A stretch of DNA of 64,000 nucleotides from an alpha proteobacterium AAP38 (GTDB lineage Bacteria; Pseudomonadota; Alphaproteobacteria; Azospirillales; Azospirillaceae): the NCBI GenBank assembly GCA_001296005.1, contig LJHR01000048.1, forward strand, positions 1 through 64,000. The letters are read 5' to 3'. This document shows, piece by piece, positions 44,952 through 51,634 of the stretch. Within the stretch, counting starts at the first letter, position 1, and the number at the start of each line of letters is the position of its first letter. The notes beneath the pieces were generated by a model that searched no databases, was not told the origin of the DNA, and saw only the letters and a list, made by a program, of their open reading frames with translations. The position numbers and the translations under genes were made by a program.

Positions 44952-46088
44952 ATGGGGCAGCCGGATATTGCGACATTGCGGATGATGCTGGGGTTCGGTG
45001 GCTTGTTGTCGCTGTTGGTGACCCTGGGCTTGTGGCGGGTAGAACGGGGGACGGCGGGGACGGGCGCCTGGTTGCTGGCGGCGATCCTTGGTCTGACGGC
45101 ATGCCTGCTGCCGCCTGCCGTCGTCTGGCGTCAGCCCGACCTGGGCATCGTCGCCAATACCAGCCTCACCCTTTCGGCCATGTTGCTTATTCTGGAGGGG
45201 GCTCTCCGCTTTCGTGACATTGGTCGTGCGGGTCATCGCCGATTGCCGCTTGTCATGGCGCTCTTCGCAATCGTCGCCCTGATGTTGGCGGCGGCGGGGC
45301 GCCCCTGGATCCGGATTGTGCTGCATGACGGGCTGGCGGCCATTCTGCTCTGGGGCACGGCAGGGGCTTTGACCTGGAACGCCGCAAAGGGTCAGCGGGC
45401 GGTCAGCGGCGTTTTGGCGCTTGCCTTCATGGGGCTGGGACTTCTTTACACTTGGCGGGGAACAGGTTTGCTGGCCCGTGGCGTGGATCTGGGCGGGGCG
45501 GATACACGCATGCCGCCCTGGCTGCTGGCGGCCAGTTTTGTCTGGCTCCTGGTCTGGACGGCGGGGATGCCGCTGCTGCTGCTCCGCAGCCAGGAACGGC
45601 AGCGTCGACTGCTTGATCGCGACAGTCTGACCGGCCTGTCCAGCCGTATGGCGTTTCTGCGCGACAGTGCGGATGCATTGATGCACCGGGGTGACCAGGG
45701 TCAGGGGGCGGGCGTCCTGCTCTTGTCGCTGGAAGGACTTCGTCCCATGAATGAAAGCCTTGGACATGAGGCCGGCGATCAGATGCTGCTGGTCTTTGCA
45801 GAGCGATTGCGTGCCGAAGCGGTGGCGGCAGGCGCGCTCGCTGGGCGCCTGACCGGTGCTCAGTTTGCCATCCTGCTGCCGGCCACGGTCGACCGTGCGG
45901 GCCTGATGCGGGCTATGGAGCGGGTGCGGCGGTCGCTAATACCGCCCCTTGTTCTCGGTGATCTGTCGCAGCCGGCCAGTTTCAGCATGGGCACGGCGCT
46001 TTATCCAGAGGATGGCCGTTCCATTGCTGCTCTGCTGGAAGCTGCGGAGCGGGCCATGTTCAAGGTGAAGGCGGTGGGTGCCGCCTGA
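44952..46088 (+). CDS. membrane GGDEF-domain protein with degenerate active site
   Basis: About 378 residues. The first 220 contain about six to seven hydrophobic segments; a GGDEF-fold domain follows (DRDSLTGLSSRMAFLRD through ALYPEDG). The signature GG(D/E)EF is replaced by LTGAQF in GRLTGAQFAI, and no inhibitory RxxD site is evident. It therefore cannot make c-di-GMP in the known way and may be a GTP or c-di-GMP sensor or a structural relic. ATG 44952, behind GGGGA, is preferred to GTG 44925. It converges on the CAP/RTX gene with only 6 bases between stops. Confidence 0.85.
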   Translation: MGQPDIATLRMMLGFGGLLSLLVTLGLWRVERGTAGTGAWLLAAILGLTACLLPPAVVWRQPDLGIVANTSLTLSAMLLILEGALRFRDIGRAGHRRLPLVMALFAIVALMLAAAGRPWIRIVLHDGLAAILLWGTAGALTWNAAKGQRAVSGVLALAFMGLGLLYTWRGTGLLARGVDLGGADTRMPPWLLAASFVWLLVWTAGMPLLLLRSQERQRRLLDRDSLTGLSSRMAFLRDSADALMHRGDQGQGAGVLLLSLEGLRPMNESLGHEAGDQMLLVFAERLRAEAVAAGALAGRLTGAQFAILLPATVDRAGLMRAMERVRRSLIPPLVLGDLSQPASFSMGTALYPEDGRSIAALLEAAERAMFKVKAVGAA

Positions 46089-46094
46089 TTACCC

Positions 46095-47456
46095 TCAGCC
46101 CAGGATAGAGTCGGCGTCGAAAGGAACACGCCCTTCGATCTGCCCCAGCAGACGGTAATGGCTGAGGCCGCTGTCAAACTGTCCGAGAGCCACAGCTGCC
46201 GCAACATCCGGGTTCTTGGCCAGATAAAAAGCCTCATTGAAATGCTCAGTCGCTAACCGGCCTTCGAAGCGGCCATAGGACAGATAGTGATCGATTGCTG
46301 AACCGATCTGCCCCTCCTTGATGGCAGCGGCGACATCGGGATTGAGTTCCAGATAATCCGCCGTGTTGAAATAGGCGTTGGGATTACGCCCTTCAAACTG
46401 CCCATACAGGATATAATGCTCAAACGCACTGCGGATCGCGCCTGTGGAAACGGCCGCCGCAATATCTGGATTGTGGGCAAGATAATAGTCGGTATCGAAG
46501 AAGACGGCAGGATCGCGATCTTCCTTGGCGCCGAAAGCCCAGAAATGGTCTTCAAGCGAGGAGATGGCGCCACTGGTCACAGCGGCGGCGACATCAACAT
46601 TGCGCAGGCCGTAATACGCGTCATCGAAGCGGACCTGGGTCAGGTTCTCGCCCCAGTTGCTGCTGTCGATGACACGGTCGGCAAACTGCACATACTCAAC
46701 ATTGTGAATGCTGATCTGTCCGTCGGCGCCGGTTATCACCGCCCAGGTGGCATTCCCTTCTGCCACGGCAGTAATGGTGTAGGATGCGGCATTACCGGAC
46801 AGGACAACGCGGTCCAGACCGGTGCCGCCGTCAACACGGTCGCCATTGGTCAGCCCGGTGATGACATCATTGCCACCTGCTGCCGAGATGCTGTCCGCCC
46901 AGGCCGTGGACTGTATCGTGTCACCGGTGTTGGTCCCGACAATCGGCGCAACCTTGATGCCGCCCACCGCGTCGGCATATTTGCCGAACGTGACATAGGC
47001 CATGTCACCGGAGAAACCGATACCGACACTGTCCCAACTGGCCGAAAGAATGTTGCTGGCCGTTCCGGGATTTGACATCCACTCCGTCAGCAGATTGCTG
47101 CGAACCGTTCCGGCGACAACCCCGTCCGCATTCTCGGCAATGCTCTGCGGCAAGGACAGTTTAAGTCCATCGGCCACAGCCAGCACACCGGCGACGAACC
47201 CCTGCCCATCACTCCAGTGGTGCAGGGTTGGTACCACACGGTTGGCCACGGCAATCTGCGACCAGGCCGTGTAGCCGACATTGCTGTCGAAATCGACCGC
47301 GTGCTGTCCGGCAAGGACAGACAGGTCCATGCTGGGCTTCAAAGGTGCCAGCCCTTTTTCAGCACGAAGAGCATTGATGGCGTGATAAAGGGCCAGTTCG
47401 GTCATCGACAGGCTGCTGCTGCCGGCGGCCAACGTGGTTGCTGCTGCGAAACTCAT
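46095..47456 (-). CDS. secreted CAP-domain/RTX-like protein with four C-terminal repeats
   Basis: The 453-residue protein has three parts. Residues about 15-170 are a CAP (SCP/PR-1) domain: LYHAINALRAEKGLAPL, SIAENADG and AYVTFGKY. Residues about 185-270 resemble the serralysin/haemolysin C-terminal calcium-binding region (GGNDVITGL, DRVDGGTGLDRVVLSG, NVEYVQFADRVID). Residues about 275-450 are four repeats of about 44 residues built on FxxxYYLxxNPDVAAAV...HYxxYGxFEGR. There is no Sec signal, so export by a type I system through the C-terminus is likely, but no such system is encoded here. It follows the 379-residue gene by 5 bases. Confidence 0.8.
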   Translation of the reverse strand: MSFAAATTLAAGSSSLSMTELALYHAINALRAEKGLAPLKPSMDLSVLAGQHAVDFDSNVGYTAWSQIAVANRVVPTLHHWSDGQGFVAGVLAVADGLKLSLPQSIAENADGVVAGTVRSNLLTEWMSNPGTASNILSASWDSVGIGFSGDMAYVTFGKYADAVGGIKVAPIVGTNTGDTIQSTAWADSISAAGGNDVITGLTNGDRVDGGTGLDRVVLSGNAASYTITAVAEGNATWAVITGADGQISIHNVEYVQFADRVIDSSNWGENLTQVRFDDAYYGLRNVDVAAAVTSGAISSLEDHFWAFGAKEDRDPAVFFDTDYYLAHNPDIAAAVSTGAIRSAFEHYILYGQFEGRNPNAYFNTADYLELNPDVAAAIKEGQIGSAIDHYLSYGRFEGRLATEHFNEAFYLAKNPDVAAAVALGQFDSGLSHYRLLGQIEGRVPFDADSILG

Positions 47457-47461
47457 GATCT

Positions 47462-48601
47462 TCAGCCTCCAGCGACCAGCGGATCAGGCGTCGACGTCAG
47501 GTGGATTTCCACCGTCGCCTGCCCGATCACGGTCAGGTGTGATCCGCTATTGGCAACCAAAGCCCCCAAATCCGTGACAATGGCACTTGACGTGCCGCCA
47601 TCCCCGGATTTTTCGATCACCAAACTATCCTGCCCCTTATCGAAGTTCTCCACTTTTGCGGTCAGATCCTTGCCGTGCCCATCAAGCACGATCAGGAACG
47701 TGTCCGTTTTCTTTTCGGTGCCGACAAAGGTCACCTTGCTATCAAAGCTCACCTGGATGTGATCGCCGCCGACCGTGAAGGACAAAGCCACCCCCTGGCT
47801 CTGTCCGGTGGGAACGGCGATCGCCTGTTTGGTACCGGTATCCACAACGTCCGACGTGGTGGATATGTCGATAACAGCCAGGGTTGGCACCGGCTTCTCA
47901 ACCGGGGCCGAAGTCGGCGTGTCGCTGCTGGACACGGCAACCGTCTCGCTATGCTCAACCTTCACCGGTGTCGGCGTTTCTGCCGGTCCAGATGTGGCGG
48001 TATCCGTGACATCCGTATGCCGTGCATTCGGCAGGTTGCTATCAACGGCTGGCAAATCCAGGACCGAGTTGGTAGCATCAACGCCGTGGTCGCCAGCGTC
48101 AGGCGCGCCGGACGGTGGCAGGGGCGATGCAACCGCATCATGCGTGACGGCGTTGGCGATCACTTCCGTCGTCAGGGCGGCCATGACCGCGCTGACGATG
48201 CGCAGGAAGGCGTGCGTGCCATCCTTGTCGTCATCGCCATCCGTCGCGGTGGCGTCGTGATGCGCCGGCGCCTCAACCCCGGCCAACGGCGAGAAATCGA
48301 TGCCGGACAGCGCCTGCCGCAGCGTATCGCCCGACCAAGTTTCACCATCCAGCACATGCACAACGAAGAAGCCGTCGATGCGGGCAATGTGAACCAGCGC
48401 ATCACCGGTCGCCATATCCTCGATCGCGAACCAGGGATCACCCTCATCCGACAGGCCGGATGCCGCTTCCACGGTCAGGCCATGGCGGGAGAACTGATCC
48501 AGGCAACGATAAACATCGGCGATGTCCTGGTTGCTCCAGAAACCGCTATTGCCGTTTGCCGCAGGTCCGGGGAACCGGAATATTTCGGCCGACGCGCTCA
48601 T
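47462..48601 (-). CDS. unrecognised protein, possible type I secretion-associated
   Basis: The 379-residue protein has a globular N-terminal domain (about 1-105: FWSNQDIADVYRCLD, GDPWFAIEDMATGDALVHIARIDGFFVVHVL), a short hydrophobic segment near 130-150 (FLRIVSAVMAALTTEVIANAV), a long Ala/Thr/Pro/Asp-rich linker (150-270) and a C-terminal beta-rich part (GDHIQVSFDSKVTFVGT...VENFDKGQDSLVIEK) that resembles RTX-type beta structure. I recall similar N-terminal domains in other alphaproteobacterial proteins but cannot name the family. Its start overlaps the preceding XRE stop (ATGA), and the CAP/RTX gene follows directly, so the three act together. Confidence 0.6.
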   Translation of the reverse strand: MSASAEIFRFPGPAANGNSGFWSNQDIADVYRCLDQFSRHGLTVEAASGLSDEGDPWFAIEDMATGDALVHIARIDGFFVVHVLDGETWSGDTLRQALSGIDFSPLAGVEAPAHHDATATDGDDDKDGTHAFLRIVSAVMAALTTEVIANAVTHDAVASPLPPSGAPDAGDHGVDATNSVLDLPAVDSNLPNARHTDVTDTATSGPAETPTPVKVEHSETVAVSSSDTPTSAPVEKPVPTLAVIDISTTSDVVDTGTKQAIAVPTGQSQGVALSFTVGGDHIQVSFDSKVTFVGTEKKTDTFLIVLDGHGKDLTAKVENFDKGQDSLVIEKSGDGGTSSAIVTDLGALVANSGSHLTVIGQATVEIHLTSTPDPLVAGG

Positions 48602-48969
48602 GCCGGCCTCCCTTCTTCATGGCTTTGCCGCAGGGCGGCGAATGCATCGGGTTCAAAAGCGGCAAGGTAGCCGGCCGCAAAATCGGAAGGTTCCATACCC
48701 AGCGCCAGGGCCCAACCGGTCAGCACGCCCTCGGGAAGACGGCCGCGACCGGACTCGATGGCGCTGACCAGCGTCGGTGTCGCGATGCCCACAGCATCCG
48801 CCAGGGTCCGGGTTGTGAACCCACACTCCACGCGCCGCTGCCGGATGGTACGTCCCCAGGCGGCCCGCCGCTCCCGCAGCGCCGACATCCGTTCACGTGC
48901 AACATTATCCGCCGTTTCATGACGGGCGGCTTTCATCTGCGCGATGTGGATGGAGACGATTTCGCCCAT
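48598..48969 (-). CDS. XRE-type helix-turn-helix regulator (copy 1)
   Basis: The 123-residue protein carries a Cro/C1-type DNA-binding domain at about 33-95 (GRTIRQRRVECGFTTRTLADAVGIATPTLVSAIESGRGRLP). It shares the IESGRGRLP...WALALGM layout with the neighbouring regulator, so the two are paralogues. It is translationally coupled to the 379-residue gene and probably controls this operon. Confidence 0.85.
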   Translation of the reverse strand: MGEIVSIHIAQMKAARHETADNVARERMSALRERRAAWGRTIRQRRVECGFTTRTLADAVGIATPTLVSAIESGRGRLPEGVLTGWALALGMEPSDFAAGYLAAFEPDAFAALRQSHEEGRPA

Positions 48970-48997
48970 GTGGCGGCTGCCTTAACCTTCAAGCCTT

Positions 48998-49369
48998 TTA
49001 AACGACGCGGAAACGCGGTGCCTGCTTTTCCCCATTCCCGTCGCCGGGCGCCGTTGTACCGGCTTCACCGAACAGAATGGAATGGGTAATGGGATCATAA
49101 AACTGCATAAGGGTCCGTACGAATTCAGCCGGCTGCATCTGCAGGGCGGCAGCCCAGGCGAGATAGCTGTCCGGCGGAATGCGACCGCGCCCCGCCTCAA
49201 TCATCGATACCATTGTGTAATATTCAAGGCCGACAGCCTCCGCCAGCGCACGCTGGGTCAGCCCGACTTCCGTACGGCGGATTTTAAGCCAAGCACCGGC
49301 CTGTCGGCGCAGCTCCTTGACCTCTTCACCGCCACCATGTTGGGGATGCGAATACATCCGGCACTCCAT
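48998..49369 (-). CDS. XRE-type helix-turn-helix regulator (copy 2)
   Basis: The 123-residue protein has a Cro/C1-type domain (GAWLKIRRTEVGLTQRALAEAVGLEYYTMVSMIEAGRGRIP) followed by WAAALQMQPAEFVRTLMQFYDP. It is the first gene of the operon, 28 bases before the other XRE gene. Two different recognition helices suggest distinct or overlapping targets. No upstream operator could be recognised with confidence. Confidence 0.85.
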   Translation of the reverse strand: MECRMYSHPQHGGGEEVKELRRQAGAWLKIRRTEVGLTQRALAEAVGLEYYTMVSMIEAGRGRIPPDSYLAWAAALQMQPAEFVRTLMQFYDPITHSILFGEAGTTAPGDGNGEKQAPRFRVV

Positions 49370-49592
49370 GAACTCTGTCTAAGGCGAACATAAGCGACTT
49401 TATAACAGATTACCACTTTTCTCTCGCCTGAGATGCCGCAAGGCCCGCCCGTGCGTCCCGCATACGCTGAAATGCAGAGAATCCGCCTCGCGGATAAGGC
49501 GGTTGGTCATGGGCAGTGGGTGTTCCCACCACCATGGCGGCGCGACTCAGGGGCGAATCAAGCGGCCAGGGCAGAGGCTTAAAAATGGCAAG

Positions 49593-49616
49593 GCGCCCGC
49601 CGATATCGACGGGCGT
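49593..49616 (-). terminator. possible terminator of the chemoreceptor gene
   Basis: GCGCCCG (49593-49599) pairs with CGGGCGT (49610-49616), allowing one G-U; on the minus strand an AT-rich stretch with a T-run (49581-49585) follows after 7 bases. It lies 28 bases past the chemoreceptor stop. The remainder of 49370-49592 shows nothing convincing. Confidence 0.5.
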
Positions 49617-49643
49617 CTCATCACTTGCCACTGTTAAGCCGGA

Positions 49644-50768
49644 TCAGGCGTGCCCGTGACGGGCATTCCATGCGGCCTCCACCTCCGGCGGTCGCTGCAG
49701 GATCAAGCCGTACCAGCCAAGACCCCGGTAGGTTTCATAGCCGGGTGTCAGGGCGAAGGCGACCATCGTCCCATCCTCTGCCGTGTAATAGCCCATGTCC
49801 CGCCCGCCGGTGGTCAGCGGGTAGCGACCGATCAGCAGGTAACGCTGATCGCTGGCGGCAAGAACGCGGAAATTGCTGTCCACGATCAGGCATTTGGTCC
49901 GGCCTTCCAGCCGTTCCTCCTCCGTCAGGCGGACATTGCCGACCACGGCGCCAGCCTGCGGGGACCAATCAAAAAAGATGCCCAATACGCCCAGTGGGCG
50001 TCCATTCTCCGCCCCGCCCGCCCGGATGGCGGTGGCGTAGGTGGCAACAGGCTGCTGGTTCAGGCCTTCGTGCGGGGCCACATCGGCAACGGCGAATTCC
50101 GTGCCGTCGCGCGTGCCCATCGCGTCGCAGAACCATTTCTCATTAGCGACGGAACGGCCCGCGACGGGATATTTGCCAGGTCGCCCGCTGGCAATGACCC
50201 GCCCCTGCGCATCCGCCACCCAGATATCCAGGTAAACGGTGTAGGATTTAAGGATGACGCCCAGGCGTTGGCTGGCATGGCTGGCGGTTGCCGCCCCCGG
50301 CTGTTCCAGCGCATCTACCACCGCACTGTCGGTCGCCCACCACCGCACATCGCATGATCGTTCATAGAGGTTGCGGTCAATGATATCGATCATGTTGAGT
50401 GCAAGGTCGGCGAGGCGTTGGCCCCGCATCGATCCGACCAATCCCTGGCCCAGTTGATGCAGCCGGTTGGCGCTGCCCACGATCTCGTCGCGCATCTGGC
50501 TGGCTGCCAGATCAATCTGGGAAGAGATGGTCTGCACCTCTGCGGCCACGACGCCAAAGCCGGCGCCGTGTACACCGGCGCGGGCCGCCTCGATCTTCGC
50601 GTTCAGGGCGAGTATTTTTGTGCGGCGGGTGATGTCACCGATGGCGCTGGTCCGCATGGCGGATACTTCGGCCACTTCACGCGCCAACTCAATGATGGTT
50701 TCAGGCGAGGCTTCCTGGTCACAGCGCACCCCGGATGCGGAAAAATCCGCCGTTAAGTCTTTCGGCAT
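49644..50768 (-). CDS. soluble chemoreceptor-like protein with N-terminal signalling tip and C-terminal Cache domain
   Basis: The order of domains in this 374-residue protein is the reverse of the usual. Residues about 20-110 form a short methyl-accepting hairpin tip (ITRRTKILALNAKIEAARAG, FGVVAAEVQTI), and residues about 150-365 form a Cache-like sensor with YLDIWVADAQGRVIASGRPGKYP, VANEKWFCDAM, LGVLGIFFDW and a second half. No transmembrane helix is present, so both parts are cytoplasmic. The tip should reach CheA/CheW, but methylation helices are short. ATG 50768 gives the compact form. Confidence 0.8.
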   Translation of the reverse strand: MPKDLTADFSASGVRCDQEASPETIIELAREVAEVSAMRTSAIGDITRRTKILALNAKIEAARAGVHGAGFGVVAAEVQTISSQIDLAASQMRDEIVGSANRLHQLGQGLVGSMRGQRLADLALNMIDIIDRNLYERSCDVRWWATDSAVVDALEQPGAATASHASQRLGVILKSYTVYLDIWVADAQGRVIASGRPGKYPVAGRSVANEKWFCDAMGTRDGTEFAVADVAPHEGLNQQPVATYATAIRAGGAENGRPLGVLGIFFDWSPQAGAVVGNVRLTEEERLEGRTKCLIVDSNFRVLAASDQRYLLIGRYPLTTGGRDMGYYTAEDGTMVAFALTPGYETYRGLGWYGLILQRPPEVEAAWNARHGHA

Positions 50769-51132
50769 GTGTCCCACGGTTCTTTATTGGCTTTGAGAAC
50801 ACTTGATGGAGGTTTGCTTCCTTGCGCCTTGCATCCGTGCAGGGCGACGCGGCTTTGCGCCGTCTAGGTGGATACTTTAGCAATTGATTAAAATTTATCC
50901 ACAATAAATATTGTCCAAAATATAGGCAATTCTTTCTTCTTGCTGATCACTTAAGGACATCATCGAGTTGCTGTTTATATCCCGTTAAAGCGCGATTGCT
51001 TACTGTTTAGTCATAATCGCTCAATAAACAGACAAATTCGCTCCGCGCTACCTACGCCCTCTTTCCAGGGGCCGCGGCTTGGGTTACTTCCTGGGAACCG
51101 TTTTGCGATTTTTGAGCAGGGATTCCCGATCA
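50769..51132. other. gene-free AT-rich intergenic region with a DnaA-box match
   Basis: About 360 bases separate the divergent chemoreceptor and small-protein genes, and they are clearly AT-richer than the genes. A perfect TTATCCACA lies at 50895-50903 next to an AT-rich run. No RNA gene or further box cluster is seen; the region probably holds the two divergent promoters. Confidence 0.6.
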
Positions 51133-51537
51133 ATGGCCACCATCTTCGTCGCCCGCAGTGCCAATCTCAGCCAGTGGGGCTCCGATGTCGGGCTGGGCAA
51201 GAACCTGTTCAAGGTGGGCGTTTGCGATGGCGATCCTGCTGCGGTGCTGGCAGAGGGCTTTGCGGGTGAGAAGGACTGGACCCTGGTCAAGAAGCAGGCC
51301 GATGTCGAGGTGACGGAAGAGGAGGTGCGCGAGCGCCTGTCCAAGCGTCAGAAGCGCGTGGACCCCACCTATTATCCCCGTATCAAGGGGGAGGAGACGC
51401 TGTTCAAGGTGGTGGATGCCGATGTGCAGCGTCACATCGTTCTGGCGCGTGCCATGGAAGGCGAGAGTGAGCGGGCTGCCATCAAGTTGAAGGTCGCCGA
51501 CTTCGCAACCTACCTGATCAGCAACGCTCTGCGCTGA
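51133..51537 (+). CDS. small protein of unknown function
   Basis: The 134-residue protein starts at ATG 51133 (AGGG upstream) with ATIFVARSANLSQWGSDVGLGKNLFKVGV, followed by an acidic/basic middle (VTEEEVRERLSKRQKRVDPTYYPRIKG) and an amphipathic C-terminal helix. The N-terminal strand and FKVG turn faintly recall GIY-YIG-like T5orf172 folds, but the catalytic residues cannot be established. No signal peptide. It stands alone between the divergent chemoreceptor and the TPR proteins. Confidence 0.65.
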   Translation: MATIFVARSANLSQWGSDVGLGKNLFKVGVCDGDPAAVLAEGFAGEKDWTLVKKQADVEVTEEEVRERLSKRQKRVDPTYYPRIKGEETLFKVVDADVQRHIVLARAMEGESERAAIKLKVADFATYLISNALR

Positions 51538-51634
51538 TGCCAGTCTGCCCCCGGCGCATCATTGAGAAAGCGTTGCTTCCGCTGTGTCCGTAAAGGTACT
51601 ACTGCGCAAGGAGTGCCGCCACCGGGGGAATAAG

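Noticed and set aside
49410-49631. A 73-codon minus-strand open frame between the XRE operon and the chemoreceptor gene
   Set aside because: No ribosome-binding site, no recognisable motif, and it overlaps the probable chemoreceptor terminator.
50895-50903. The DnaA box as a replication origin
   Set aside because: Only one box, no cluster and none of the usual origin-neighbour genes.
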